A stretch of 51,205 nucleotides of DNA, from contig JAPLYU010000001.1 in NCBI GenBank assembly GCA_026395405.1, forward strand, positions 645,024 to 696,228. The letters are read 5' to 3'. Origin of the DNA: Candidatus Saccharimonadota bacterium (GTDB taxonomy: Bacteria; Patescibacteriota; Saccharimonadia; Saccharimonadales; Saccharimonadaceae). Shown piece by piece: positions 36,345 to 48,461 of this stretch. The position numbers were made by a program, and so were the translations under genes. The notes under the pieces were generated by a model that was not told the DNA's origin, did not search any database, and saw only the letters and a list, made by a program, of their open reading frames with translations. How positions within the stretch are numbered: the stretch's first letter is position 1; every line of letters starts with the position of its first letter.

Positions 36345-37191
36345 TGATTTCAGTTTAATTACCCTAAAAAACCTAGTTGGGGTTGGTTATGATATTGCGG
36401 CTGTTGTAACAAAACCAGATAGCAAAAGTGGACGCGGACAGAAACTTGAAATGCCGGCCGTCAAAGAGTTTGCTCTTAGAAACAATATCGAGGTCTGGCA
36501 ACCGGATAAAGTTTCGGATATCGATAAAAAGATTGAGAAAATCGGGTTTGATGTTGCTGGTGTGCTGGCCAGTTTTGGAAAAATAATCCCCTCAAAGACC
36601 ATAAATTTATTTAAACCTGGAATTATTAATATTCACCCTTCTCTGCTGCCAAAATATCGCGGCCCTTCGCCAATTGAATCAGTCATATTAAATGGAGACC
36701 AAATAACTGGTGTATCGATTATGAAACTGACATCCGGGATGGATGACGGCCCAATTTACGGACAAATAGTCCACCAATTATCCGGCCATGAAACTCGGAT
36801 TGATTTACGAAAGGCCCTTGCCGACGCTGGTACTATGACATTAATCACACTATTGCCCGATATTATAAATGAATCGATTCAACCGGTCTCTCAAAACGAC
36901 AGCGAAGCTAGTTATTGTAAATTGCTAAGCAAGAAAGATTCCCTTTTAGACCCTGCTGAGGTCACTGCATCGGAAGCAGAACGTCAAGTTCGTGCATTTT
37001 TGGAATTTCCAAAATCAAAAATCGATGTCCTTGGTCACACAGTTGTGGTAACAAAAGCGCATCTGTCTGACGAGCAACTATCACCCCTAGATGTAAAATT
37101 CAAAGATGGAAAAATACTTTCAATCGACGAACTAATAGCCCCAAGCGGCAACAAAATTACTGCTAGGGAATTTATCAACGGTTATTCTTAA
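36304..37191 (+). CDS. fmt: Methionyl-tRNA formyltransferase
   Basis: Formylates Met-tRNAi. Start of the Rossmann fold TIIFFGTDDFSLITLKNL, and the folate site motif INIHPSLLPKYRGPSPIE with catalytic Asn and His. 295 aa from the ATG at 36304; an in-frame ATG 16 codons upstream lies deep in def and adds unconserved residues. Overlaps def by 41 nt. priA-def-fmt is a conserved order. Confidence 0.94.
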   Translation: MTNTSKTIIFFGTDDFSLITLKNLVGVGYDIAAVVTKPDSKSGRGQKLEMPAVKEFALRNNIEVWQPDKVSDIDKKIEKIGFDVAGVLASFGKIIPSKTINLFKPGIINIHPSLLPKYRGPSPIESVILNGDQITGVSIMKLTSGMDDGPIYGQIVHQLSGHETRIDLRKALADAGTMTLITLLPDIINESIQPVSQNDSEASYCKLLSKKDSLLDPAEVTASEAERQVRAFLEFPKSKIDVLGHTVVVTKAHLSDEQLSPLDVKFKDGKILSIDELIAPSGNKITAREFINGYS

Positions 37192-37616
37192 TCGGTGGGT
37201 TTATTTAAAATTACGTCGCGACTAGCGATAACTTCTTTTTTTAAACCCTCTAATACTTCTGAAACAACATTTCGATAATCGGGCCTGTTTACTTCCAGCC
37301 ATTTTGTCGCAGCATATTCGGACCTAAGACTTGGGTCGTTTACGCCCAGTCCTGTTGCTTTTTGAAGTTGGATGAAACCACTGTCGTTTTTATAGTCGGG
37401 TGCAAATTTTGCCAACCACGCAACAACAACCTCATCTTTGCGGTCGATAATCGATTCAAATTCCGACAGCTGTTCATCACTCATCCCTTCGGATAATTTT
37501 GTCCCAACTCGAAGCTCGAGTTCATCATAAATGTGCTGTAAAAAAGGCTTTTTCTGCTCTTCAGGAAGTTCATTTAGCCCTATCTCTTCTAAAAATTTCT
37601 CATCCAGTTGAAACAT
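37188..37616 (-). CDS. DUF5663-like protein
   Basis: 142 aa. The N-terminal part (LDEKFLEEIGLNELPEEQ, LELRVGTKLSEGMSDEQL) looks like the DUF5663 domain common in CPR bacteria; a second helical part resembles it again (about 75-140, PDYKNDSGF and RPDYRNVV). Function unknown. AGGAGGG precedes the ATG. Converges with fmt (4-nt overlap of ends). Confidence 0.72.
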   Translation of the reverse strand: MFQLDEKFLEEIGLNELPEEQKKPFLQHIYDELELRVGTKLSEGMSDEQLSEFESIIDRKDEVVVAWLAKFAPDYKNDSGFIQLQKATGLGVNDPSLRSEYAATKWLEVNRPDYRNVVSEVLEGLKKEVIASRDVILNKPTD

Positions 37617-37647
37617 TTGTATTCCCTCCTAAACAATCAAATACCTT

Positions 37648-39420
37648 TTATTTTAGTTTACGCTTTACCAACTCTCGGGTAAATAGCTCTAATTTGTCAC
37701 CCTCTTCTATTATTATCTTTTTTGCTGTTTTCAAATTCAAACCGCACATTTCACCCTCGAAAACCTCTTTGGCTTCTTGTTGTTGCCTTTTAACCCCAAC
37801 AACCTCTACTTCTGCGATTGTTTCTTTACCGTGTTGCACCCGTGCAATCGTCCCGGCGGTCACTTTACCGCTCGTGACTTCGCCACCAACAATAATTTCA
37901 TCTTTTAATGTTCGGAAAATGCCTTTTATCGTTAAGGACCCTACCTTAGTCTCGACTATATCAGGGGCCAGTAGTTCTTCCATGGACTCGCGGGCATCGT
38001 CTAATAGTTTATAAATAACGTCAAATAATCTGACTTGAACATGATCTCTTGCGGCCAACCTTTTAACTGCCGATGATATTTCAACGTTAAAACCGTACAC
38101 GATCGTCTGCTCGTCGGCAGCTAATCGGATGTCGTTTTCGGATATGTTGCCTACGCCACTACCGATGATTCGAAGAGAGATTTCACCTTGTGTGTCGATA
38201 ATCTTTAGACTATTCACGACGGAGGTCAACGACCCTTGAACATCAGCTTTTACGATGACTTTCAAATCTTGTGATTCGCGTTGTTGATTCATCATTTTTA
38301 ACAGGTCTGCCCCAGTAATATTCGTACTGGCTGCGTTTTTCTCAGACTCAATACGGCTGGTTGCGGCTTGTTGTCTAGCTTCTTTTTCATTTTTTACAAT
38401 TACAAAATTATCACCGAACTGGGGTAATTCCTTGAATCCCGTTACCGTTGCCGGCGTTGATGGTCGTGCCTCTTTTAAGGTCTTTCCAGAAAAATCTAAA
38501 AGCGTCCTAACTTTGCCGTATGTTGTCCCAGCAACCAAAAAATGGCTCGGTTTCAAAACTCCCTGCATAACCAACAATCCTACGACAGGACCGCGTCCAA
38601 CTTCCATATGCGATTCAATCACCAGACCTTCAGCAGGTGTATCGATATCGGCTCGCAAATCCTCCAAATCGGCAATCAGCAGCACTAAATCGAGTAATTT
38701 CTCTATATTTTCCCCAGTCTTAGCGCTGACAGCGACCATAACAGTGTCTCCACCCCACTCTTCGGGGTTCAGGCCGTGTTCTGTCGCTAATTGTGCTTTT
38801 ACTCTATCCGGGTCGGCACCTTCCCTATCGATTTTATTGATTGCAACAACGATTTTGGCATTAGCCATTTTGGCAAACCGAATTGCTTCAACTGTTTGTG
38901 GCTTTACGCCGTCATCTGCTGCAACCACGATAATAACGACATCGGTAAGTTCCGCGCCGTGTTGGCGAAGCGCAGCAAAAGCCTCGTGCCCTGGAGTATC
39001 AAGTAATGTAATCAGTCGCCCGGCATGAGTTGTCTGATACGCGCTGATATATTGGGTAATACCACCTGCTTCTCCGTCGGCTACTTTGGTCTTTAAAATT
39101 GCGTCTAGCAGACTGGTTTTTCCATGATCAACATGCCCCATAACCGCAACAATTGGTGGCCTAGGAACTGCTGAGTCGGTTAGTTCATGCACTTTTCGTA
39201 CGCTTAGATTTGCCGTGTCTTTCTTTTCCAATGTAACATCTAAAATACCCAACTCTTCGATGATTATTGTGGCTGTTTCAAAATCAATATGTTGATTAAT
39301 CGTCGATACAATACCGTTTTTGAACAATTCGCCAATTAAATTCGTGACGGGCAAATTTAGTTTTTCAGCTAGTTCGCCTACGGTGATAGAATCGGCAATC
39401 GTAATAACTTTTTCTGCCAT
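37648..39420 (-). CDS. infB: Translation initiation factor IF-2, short form
   Basis: Initiator tRNA-carrying GTPase. A small IF2_N domain (about 8-55), G1 GHVDHGKTS, G3 DTPGHEAF, G4 NKID, and domains II, III and IV to the C-terminus. 590 aa, lacking the long charged N-terminus of E. coli IF-2. GGGAG precedes the ATG. Lies 41 nt behind rpsA, likely the same operon. Confidence 0.96.
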   Translation of the reverse strand: MAEKVITIADSITVGELAEKLNLPVTNLIGELFKNGIVSTINQHIDFETATIIIEELGILDVTLEKKDTANLSVRKVHELTDSAVPRPPIVAVMGHVDHGKTSLLDAILKTKVADGEAGGITQYISAYQTTHAGRLITLLDTPGHEAFAALRQHGAELTDVVIIVVAADDGVKPQTVEAIRFAKMANAKIVVAINKIDREGADPDRVKAQLATEHGLNPEEWGGDTVMVAVSAKTGENIEKLLDLVLLIADLEDLRADIDTPAEGLVIESHMEVGRGPVVGLLVMQGVLKPSHFLVAGTTYGKVRTLLDFSGKTLKEARPSTPATVTGFKELPQFGDNFVIVKNEKEARQQAATSRIESEKNAASTNITGADLLKMMNQQRESQDLKVIVKADVQGSLTSVVNSLKIIDTQGEISLRIIGSGVGNISENDIRLAADEQTIVYGFNVEISSAVKRLAARDHVQVRLFDVIYKLLDDARESMEELLAPDIVETKVGSLTIKGIFRTLKDEIIVGGEVTSGKVTAGTIARVQHGKETIAEVEVVGVKRQQQEAKEVFEGEMCGLNLKTAKKIIIEEGDKLELFTRELVKRKLK

Positions 39421-39461
39421 GTCCGTAGGCTCCCTTCTGTCCCTTAGGACAATATTATTGT

Positions 39462-40559
39462 TTACTTTTTGGCTTTAGGCTTTGCTTTGGACTTGGCTTT
39501 ATTAACCAAACTTAGGGAAATTTTTCGGCTTTCTTTCTCAACATCCAAAACTACGAATTCTTTGCGCTCATTCAGCGTAAAGACTTTTTCAGGATCGATA
39601 TCATCACCTTCACCGAGTTCGCTTACGTGGACTAGCGCTTCAACAGCTGGGCTGATTTGTACAAAAGCTCCAAACGGAGTAATCCTAGTTATCGTTCCTT
39701 CAACTTTTTCACCCGATTTAAACTGGTCAACTTCGGTCATCCATGGGTCTTCAGACAACTGTTTAATACTTAGGCTGAGGCGGTCTTTGTCGATTGCAAT
39801 AATTTTCGCATCGATAGTTTGACCGACTTTTACGTAATCGCCGGGGTTATTTACACGCTCCCAGCTAATTTCGCTGATATGAACCAAACCTTCGATTCCT
39901 TCAACATTTACGAATACGCCGTAGTCAACAACTCCAGTAACAACACCTTTAATTGTGTCGCCAACGGTAAGTTTTTCAAACCTTGCGGCCAAACCATCCT
40001 TGATTGCTTCTTTTTCGCTAAAAATCAATTTGTTTGCTTTGCGATCGCAGTCCAAAATTCTTACAGTCAAGTTTTTACCGATTAATATATTCAATCGTTG
40101 CAAAATTTCATCTTTGTCACTGCCACCTACGCGTGGGTAATGTTCAGCCGACAATTGTGAAACCGGCAAGAAACCCCGTACTCCATCATATTCTACCAAC
40201 AGGCCGCCACGATTGGCGTCATATGGCGATACTTCGATGATATCGCCGGATTCCATCTTGGCGATAACTTCGTCCCAACCACGGTCTTTGGCGGCTTTCC
40301 GAAGCGATAACAGCGAATAGCCGTTATCAAGTTCGGTATCAACAATACTGGCAGCTATTTCGTCGCCAATATTTAGGTTTCGATAAAAACCCACCTCGCG
40401 TCGTGGAACCAATCCAATTCCATGCGCTCCTAAATCTACTAATACTTCGTGTTTCCTAATCGTCAGGACTGTTCCTACGATTGAATCTCCTTGTGTCAAT
40501 TGCTTGACGCTGTCACCTTCGGCAGCGAGCAACTCATCCATTGTTGTGGCTTTTGCCAT
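39462..40559 (-). CDS. rpsA: 30S ribosomal protein S1-like, four S1 domains
   Basis: 365 aa with four S1 RNA-binding repeats (about 20-85, 105-175, 190-258, 275-345), for example GVVTGVVDYGVFVNVEGIEGLVHISEISW and GTITRITPFGAFVQISPAVEALVHVSEL (each cited only as repeat core GVFV/GAFV). Shorter than the six-domain E. coli S1. The tail is Lys-rich. AAGGAG precedes the ATG. A promoter (40634-40662) drives rpsA-infB. Confidence 0.92.
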   Translation of the reverse strand: MAKATTMDELLAAEGDSVKQLTQGDSIVGTVLTIRKHEVLVDLGAHGIGLVPRREVGFYRNLNIGDEIAASIVDTELDNGYSLLSLRKAAKDRGWDEVIAKMESGDIIEVSPYDANRGGLLVEYDGVRGFLPVSQLSAEHYPRVGGSDKDEILQRLNILIGKNLTVRILDCDRKANKLIFSEKEAIKDGLAARFEKLTVGDTIKGVVTGVVDYGVFVNVEGIEGLVHISEISWERVNNPGDYVKVGQTIDAKIIAIDKDRLSLSIKQLSEDPWMTEVDQFKSGEKVEGTITRITPFGAFVQISPAVEALVHVSELGEGDDIDPEKVFTLNERKEFVVLDVEKESRKISLSLVNKAKSKAKPKAKK

Positions 40560-40633
40560 AAGTCTTTTCAGACTCCTTCCTTAAATTAATATTTATGAGG
40601 TCACGTTTAAAACAACACCTCACGACTAATAAC

Positions 40634-40662
40634 ATTGTACCCCATATAAAGATACAAGTCAA
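40634..40662 (-). promoter_or_regulatory. Promoter of rpsA-infB
   Basis: -35 TTGACT (40657-40662), 17-nt spacer, -10 TACAAT (40634-40639) on the minus strand. Leader about 68 nt. The -35 overlaps the last bases of the LPATG protein gene. Confidence 0.82.
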
Positions 40663-41030
40663 AGAGAGTTCTGCGCGGCCCGACGAGATGTCATATAGGC
40701 TACGACAGAAGCGGACAACAAAAAGACGCTGACTATGCTTATGATTGACGTTTCAGCCCCGGTAGCTGGCAGATTCGATGTTTGAGATTTTGTTGTACTA
40801 TTCGAGGTTTTTGTTGATGTGTTCGTGGTGTTTGTTGTAGTAGTAGTATTCGACGTCTCGTGTTTAGGTGTTTGGGTTTTAGTACTCGTCGCACTGATGG
40901 ACTGGTCTTTTCTGGCTTGCTGGGCGCGCTGGTTTAAAAAGTAAATGGATGCTAACAGCCCGACAGCCAAAATAACACCTATAACTACAAAATTTGCGAC
41001 CGAACCACCCTGATTTGTTCGTCGTTTCAT
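40659..41030 (-). CDS. Small LPXTG-type surface protein
   Basis: 123 aa. N-terminal membrane segment (about 12-32), Thr/Ser/Asn-rich stalk (about 45-85, TTTTTNTTNTSTKTSNSTT), sortase signal LPATG at 87-91, a C-terminal membrane helix (about 95-113) and an RR-containing tail. This is the standard layout of a sortase-anchored protein, though its ectodomain is only a stalk. No sortase gene lies in the window. Confidence 0.8.
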   Translation of the reverse strand: MKRRTNQGGSVANFVVIGVILAVGLLASIYFLNQRAQQARKDQSISATSTKTQTPKHETSNTTTTTNTTNTSTKTSNSTTKSQTSNLPATGAETSIISIVSVFLLSASVVAYMTSRRAAQNSL

Positions 41031-41112
41031 ACACTAACCTCTGTTTATATAAACTTATTATGCATCCTTTTTTTAAAATAATCAACCCGTTAAATTATGA
41101 TACACTAGAAAC

Positions 41113-41934
41113 ATGTTAGTCGCAGTCGATACGGGGGGTACTAAAACTCTGGTTGCCAGCTTTGGCAAAGACGGAATATTAGGTAGTCAAATTAAATTCC
41201 CCACCCCTCGGGACCAAAATGAATACATCAACGATTTAAGGGCCACGATCAAGGATCAATATGGTGATAAAACGGTCGAGGCAATCGTTGTTGCTATACC
41301 GGGTGTAATCAAAAATGGAGTTGTTATTGAATGTGGCAATCTGCCGTGGAAAAAATTTGATGTGGCGTCAGCCCTTGCTGGTGTTTTAGGAAAAGTGCCT
41401 GTTTATATCGAAAATGACGCAAAACTTGCCGGCCTGGCCGAAACCAGATTTTTACCCGAAACCCCCGCTCAATCACTGTATGTAACAATCAGCACCGGCA
41501 TAGGAACTGGAATTATCACCGACGGACACATCAATCAGGCTCTTCGCAACAGTGAAGCCGGTCACGCTTTAATTGAATATGACGGAATTGCCAGGGAATG
41601 GGAAACATTTGCTTCTGGCAAGGCGATTTACGAAACATACGGCAAATATGCTCACGAAATCACTAGCAAACGGACCTGGAACCAAGTTGCCGATCGTATC
41701 AGCCGAGGTTTTTTAGCTATAATCCCTATCCTCCAACCTGACGTTGTAATAATCGGTGGCAGTATCGGCACTTATTTTGACAAATTTGGCGAAAAACTGG
41801 TTGGTCTATTGAAAGAAAAACTACCAGCTATTGCCCCCTGCCCCGTTTTTAAAAAAGCCAGGTACCCGGAACTAGCAGTAATTTATGGATGTTATTATTA
41901 TGCCCTCGACAATATCACTGATAAAAAATCTTAA
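41113..41934 (+). CDS. ROK family sugar kinase
   Basis: 273 aa. Phosphate 1 motif VAVDTGGTKT, VYIENDAKLAGLAE (phosphate/catalytic Asp region) and TISTGIGTGIITDG mark the ROK/ASKHA fold. The ROK zinc motif CxCGxxGCxE is absent, so it may be a distant glucokinase-like enzyme; the sugar is unknown. Extended -10 TGATACACT ends 6 nt before the ATG, so leaderless. Confidence 0.85.
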   Translation: MLVAVDTGGTKTLVASFGKDGILGSQIKFPTPRDQNEYINDLRATIKDQYGDKTVEAIVVAIPGVIKNGVVIECGNLPWKKFDVASALAGVLGKVPVYIENDAKLAGLAETRFLPETPAQSLYVTISTGIGTGIITDGHINQALRNSEAGHALIEYDGIAREWETFASGKAIYETYGKYAHEITSKRTWNQVADRISRGFLAIIPILQPDVVIIGGSIGTYFDKFGEKLVGLLKEKLPAIAPCPVFKKARYPELAVIYGCYYYALDNITDKKS

Positions 41935-42358
41935 ATCTGATTTTCCTCAGTTTAATTTTCAAAAATCATCGAGTTTTTTATGGTCGCACAGCGACAATAC
42001 GGTGTATTACACAGATAAAAAAGACGACTTTAGGTTTTTATTCCACGAACTCGCACATGCACTGTTAAATCACGTCGATTACGGCCGTGATATTGAGCTT
42101 ATTGCTATGGAAAGCCAAGCATGGGACCGCGCCAAGGAAATTGCGTCTAGTTATGAGGTAGTTATTGATGATGATTATATCCAAGACAATCTGGACACCT
42201 ATAGGGACTGGATGCATGAACGCAGCACTTGCCCTAGCTGTAGCGCCAATGGAATACAGATTAAAAAGAAAAACTACAGATGCCTAGCCTGCAGCCACCA
42301 GTGGCACGTAAATGAGGCTAAAACCTGCGCATTGCGTCGATACAGCCTTAAAACATAA
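41900..42358 (+). CDS. Zincin-like metalloprotein with C-terminal zinc ribbon
   Basis: 152 aa. HELAHALLNH (HExxH) in the middle resembles ImmA/IrrE-type peptidases, and a C-terminal four-cysteine ribbon CPSC / CLAC follows. ImmA-type enzymes cleave repressors; no partner repressor is adjacent. The ATG at 41900 is preferred to one 5 codons earlier. It overlaps the ROK gene end by 35 nt. Confidence 0.78.
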   Translation: MPSTISLIKNLKSDFPQFNFQKSSSFLWSHSDNTVYYTDKKDDFRFLFHELAHALLNHVDYGRDIELIAMESQAWDRAKEIASSYEVVIDDDYIQDNLDTYRDWMHERSTCPSCSANGIQIKKKNYRCLACSHQWHVNEAKTCALRRYSLKT

Positions 42359-42359
42359 C

Positions 42360-42387
42360 AAAAAACACGCCAATAGGCGTGTTTTTT
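42360..42387. terminator. Bidirectional terminator between zincin and KGG genes
   Basis: AAAAAACACGCC / GGCGTGTTTTTT, 12-bp stem, 4-nt loop, U-runs on both strands. Confidence 0.92.
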
Positions 42388-42406
42388 GACTGAAATGATT
42401 AATAAA

Positions 42407-42619
42407 TTAAGCTTCAGTAGCGGTTGTCGAAGTAGCTTTTTTACGTCGGCTAATTCGGCCACCTTTTGCACCAGCAATACGTGCTAGTTCAGGGTTAGCG
42501 GCAAAACCGCCAGTATGACCATTTTGGCCACCTTTTGCACCAATCTTTGCATAAAAGAATGGGTCTTTTGCTAGGTTCTTAGCTGCAGCCTTTTGGCCGC
42601 CAGTTTTTGTTCCTGCCAT
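42407..42619 (-). CDS. KGG-repeat (con-10/GsiB-like) stress protein
   Basis: 70 aa. AKDPFFYAKIGAKGGQNGHTG and ELARIAGAKGGRISRRKK contain two KGG motifs, as in small general stress proteins. Basic, with a Thr/Ala tail. GAGGAG precedes the ATG; the hairpin TTCGC/GCGAA lies just upstream of it. The promoter (42725-42753) contains a palindrome in its spacer, suggesting repression. Confidence 0.82.
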   Translation of the reverse strand: MAGTKTGGQKAAAKNLAKDPFFYAKIGAKGGQNGHTGGFAANPELARIAGAKGGRISRRKKATSTTATEA

Positions 42620-42724
42620 AATGTTATACTCCTCTTCGCTTTATAGCGAATTAAAAAGATTCCCCGGCTATTTCTAACCTGGAAACCCTCTTTATTACCT
42701 CACACATGATATGTGGATGATTTA

Positions 42725-42753
42725 ATAGTAACATAGCTTATGTTAATTGTCAA
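42725..42753 (-). promoter_or_regulatory. Promoter of the KGG gene with operator-like palindrome
   Basis: -35 TTGACA (42748-42753), 17-nt spacer, -10 TACTAT (42725-42730). The palindrome TAACATA-gct-TATGTTA (42729-42745) fills the spacer and touches the -10, a typical repressor position. Leader about 100 nt. Confidence 0.75.
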
Positions 42754-42856
42754 TATATACATAAACATTTTTTATGTTATTTGTACTGTTGCATTTATTC
42801 TGTGGGTGCTATATTATAAATAAGCACCTGTTTGAATCCAAATTTTAGGTTCAAAT

Positions 42857-42890
42857 AAAACGACCAAATCTGCGATATTGGTCGTTTTTT
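42857..42890. terminator. Terminator behind the 134-aa gene
   Basis: 11-bp stem AAAACGACCAA / TTGGTCGTTTT with T-rich flanks on both sides. Serves the gene at 42914-43318 on the minus strand. The rest of 42620-42913 holds the KGG leader and promoter. Confidence 0.85.
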
Positions 42891-42913
42891 ATATAAGTAT
42901 ATTTTTTAGATTA

Positions 42914-43318
42914 TTATTGTTTTTTCTTGCGATAAACACCAACCATGCTTGACCTATCGCCCTCGCTTGCAAAAGCCACACCAAGCGGTGGACCAAACAC
43001 AAGTTCGTCATCCGGAATACTTGTTTCCTGCCGAAATTTACGTACATCTTCTTTTCTCAGGTTAGTTAGAAACTCCCCGTCAGGAAGCGATTCTAGCCTT
43101 TCATCGGTTTTCTTATACAATTCGCCTGTATCGTGAGGGCTTTTAACAGCAACTCCAACCATACGTCGGTCAACACCCGCTCGTTTTTGTTCATCTTCTG
43201 ATAATTCGTGTTTTTCAACATTTACGCCGTCAAGCTCTTCTGCTACGTCGCGCATTACAAGGGCTGATTTTCGGTCTCTTATTTCTATATGTTCGTGTTC
43301 GTGTGCCAATTCACTCAT
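42914..43318 (-). CDS. Soluble protein of unknown function
   Basis: 134 aa, charged, no membrane segment or motif that I recognise; starts MSELAHEHEHIEIRDRKS. AAGGAT precedes the ATG and a consensus promoter (43363-43391) lies upstream, with a terminator behind, so it is a stand-alone gene with good expression signals. Confidence 0.7.
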   Translation of the reverse strand: MSELAHEHEHIEIRDRKSALVMRDVAEELDGVNVEKHELSEDEQKRAGVDRRMVGVAVKSPHDTGELYKKTDERLESLPDGEFLTNLRKEDVRKFRQETSIPDDELVFGPPLGVAFASEGDRSSMVGVYRKKKQ

Positions 43319-43362
43319 TGTGATTATCCTTTTTATTTAATTTTTTACTATTACTACTAGTG

Positions 43363-43391
43363 ATCATACTCTATGCCTGCAATTTTGTCAA
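43363..43391 (-). promoter_or_regulatory. Promoter of the 134-aa gene
   Basis: -35 TTGACA (43386-43391), 17-nt spacer, -10 TATGAT (43363-43368) on the minus strand. Confidence 0.8.
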
Positions 43392-43530
43392 TATTAAACT
43401 ATATAGTTGCTTATTTTGCAATCATTAGTTCATTGATATATTAAAAAAATGCATTTGACGATGGCTACACTTGTGATATCCTTTTTTTATCTCATAGCCA
43501 GTGTCGTAAAATATGTTTTTTAGATCAAAG

Positions 43531-43561
43531 AAAAAGACCATCCTATTCGGATGGTCTTTTT
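43531..43561. terminator. Terminator of the 23S-5S transcript
   Basis: 13-bp stem AAAAAGACCATCC / GGATGGTCTTTTT with 5-nt loop, just behind 5S. Confidence 0.92.
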
Positions 43562-43566
43562 ATAAT

Positions 43567-43673
43567 TCGGCACCGTGCTAGTTTCCCGCTTTCGGCAGTA
43601 TAATCGCCGCTGCTGGGCTTGACTTCTGTGTTCGGAATGAGAACAGGTATTTCCCCAGCGCCATGGGCACCGA
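43567..43673 (-). rRNA. rrf: 5S ribosomal RNA
   Basis: About 107 nt. Helix I pairs UCGGUGCC at the 5' end with GGUGCCGA at the 3' end; the conserved CCGAACACAGAAGUCAAGC loop is present. Slightly short compared with 115-120 nt. Lies about 195 nt behind 23S. Confidence 0.92.
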
Positions 43674-43804
43674 AGTTAGGTTTAGGACGCTTGTTGCTGA
43701 TATTTATTCATCAGTGGGTCTAAACCTTGCTTCGATAACCTTGGGCAGGCACGATTTCATCTATGTAAAAGTTCTAAAATTGACACTTTCATCTGGTGAT
43801 TAAC

Positions 43805-43823
43805 ACCAAATACTAGTTAAGTC
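43805..43823 (-). repeat. 23S processing stem, 3' arm
   Basis: 19 nt complementary, with one mismatch, to 46998-47016 on the other side of 23S. This is the usual RNase III-type stalk that brings the ends of precursor 23S together. Confidence 0.8.
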
Positions 43824-43868
43824 TACCTAATCACCGCTGTTAATGCAAGCATTAACATTGGTAATAAG

Positions 43869-46994
<3,126 letters not shown>

Positions 46995-46997
46995 ATC

Positions 46998-47016
46998 GAC
47001 TTAACTAGTAATTGGT
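46998..47016 (-). repeat. 23S processing stem, 5' arm
   Basis: Partner of 43805-43823 (arm GACTTAACTAGTAATTGGT on the plus strand). The remaining 47017-47290 is a non-coding 23S leader holding an imperfect 12-bp hairpin at about 47226-47262; nothing coding is seen. Confidence 0.8.
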
Positions 47017-47290
47017 AATAACCATTTATTACTATTCTTCTAGCCGTCAATTTTAAAAACTTTCTTTTACTACAAATTGTTAAATGACGTGTGCCTCTCA
47101 CAATGAGTTCACATTTACACGCACCGTTTTCGATGCATTTTGTCTGAACTCAAGCCTTCCAATCGTATCACCCCGCCTCGCAGCATGTAAAGAGGTAATC
47201 GTTGTTATTTTTGCAATAAAGAAAACCTCCTGCGATATACTTTATTGCGTATCACCAGAGGTTCAATCGAACATTCGTTTAGCTTTATTA

Positions 47291-47319
47291 ATTGTACTCG
47301 CAGGAAAGGTTTTTTGCAA
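47291..47319 (-). promoter_or_regulatory. Promoter of 23S-5S
   Basis: -35 TTGCAA (47314-47319), 17-nt spacer, -10 TACAAT (47291-47296) on the minus strand, 11 nt behind the stop of the nuclease gene. Leader to mature 23S about 290 nt. Confidence 0.78.
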
Positions 47320-47329
47320 GGGTCTAGTG

Positions 47330-48160
47330 CTAATATTCTGCTGCGCTACTTATTGCCTGCATGAGCTCGATCGCCTTATCGGCTCTTACTATAAATGTTG
47401 GTCTTTTATAAGGGTATATGACTTCACTATTATGATTACCGCTCACTTGCAATTCACTCGATAGGGGAAAATCATACAATATAAAATCCCTTTCCTCGGT
47501 AGTAATATGTTCTACGTCAATTTCCCCCTTATTTTTATCGATCTTTTCTGAACTATAATTTAAGACTTTTATAGTGGCATTAGTTATAACTAGTGGAACA
47601 AATAAGATTTCTCTAACCTCAAAGGTTGCTTTACTCACTTTAAATATTTTCGTTACATCCGTCTCTGCAAGTGCGACAAATGCACGATTAGCCTGGGTAA
47701 GCGCCTTATGAATCCGCTCGGAATCATTCCTATTGAGATTTCCATCAGTTTCGCGTAATTCATAACCCTTGTTGTACAAGGGGGCGTCCTCCACGCGATT
47801 TATCCCCATCAACGGTAGTAGATAACCCGTTCTATCCGTATATACCCTACTTCCATTCGGCGCAAATCGTAAAAATGGATGAGTAATATCACGATTTCCG
47901 CTACACCTGTCAAAAACCCAAACCTTATGGTCTTTATTAGCTTTTTTACATTCTATAATAAAAAATACAAGTGGCTCCTCAAACTGAACATGATGATTAA
48001 GTGCAATTATGTCCGCCGTACCATTAAAGTTTGATGTAGAAAAGGGCCATTCCGCCGTAGCTATATAATGATCATGGTTGGCTATTTCGCTAAACATAGA
48101 TGCTTCAAGAAAATTCCCCGTTAAATTTAGGTTTTCGATAATTTTTTTATCGCTTAACAT
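47330..48160 (-). CDS. Putative PD-(D/E)XK nuclease-like protein
   Basis: 276 aa from the ATG at 48158-48160, which has AGGAG 5 nt upstream; the longer frame starts ahead of the likely RBS. GTADIIAL followed 15 residues later by FFIIECKKA fits the D...ExK core of restriction-like nucleases, and a later helix HKALTQANRAFVAL may supply the conserved Gln. No neighbour methylase. It lies inside the 16S-23S gap. Nuclease function is inferred from the motif only. Confidence 0.68.
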   Translation of the reverse strand: MLSDKKIIENLNLTGNFLEASMFSEIANHDHYIATAEWPFSTSNFNGTADIIALNHHVQFEEPLVFFIIECKKANKDHKVWVFDRCSGNRDITHPFLRFAPNGSRVYTDRTGYLLPLMGINRVEDAPLYNKGYELRETDGNLNRNDSERIHKALTQANRAFVALAETDVTKIFKVSKATFEVREILFVPLVITNATIKVLNYSSEKIDKNKGEIDVEHITTEERDFILYDFPLSSELQVSGNHNSEVIYPYKRPTFIVRADKAIELMQAISSAAEY

Positions 48161-48229
48161 TTTTACTCCTGATGCGGTTATTTTATTTTTATATTTAGCG
48201 CCTCCACCGCACATTTAAACACTGCATGT

Positions 48230-48258
48230 ATTTTACGCCTCTTTAGTGACTATTGCAA
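48230..48258 (-). promoter_or_regulatory. Promoter of the nuclease-like gene
   Basis: -35 TTGCAA (48253-48258), 17-nt spacer, -10 TAAAAT (48230-48235). The rest of 48161-48461 is AT-rich and appears non-coding. Confidence 0.68.
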
Positions 48259-48461
48259 TATATAGGTTTTATTATATAATGCTTATGTTAATATTATTTT
48301 AAAATATTTCGTTGTAATTATTATTTTTATGTTAACTACCAAAAAGAAAATCTTGAACAATAGCTCTTTCGTCAAGCACAATTTATTTTCGCTACACCCC
48401 TTAGCTCGTACAAAAAATATACCCAACGCGGCGAAAATTTCAATTTTGTATGCTAATTTAT

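Noticed and set aside
41900-42358. ImmA/IrrE regulator of an integrated element
   Set aside because: No repressor, integrase or element genes adjoin it; the C-terminal zinc ribbon also differs.
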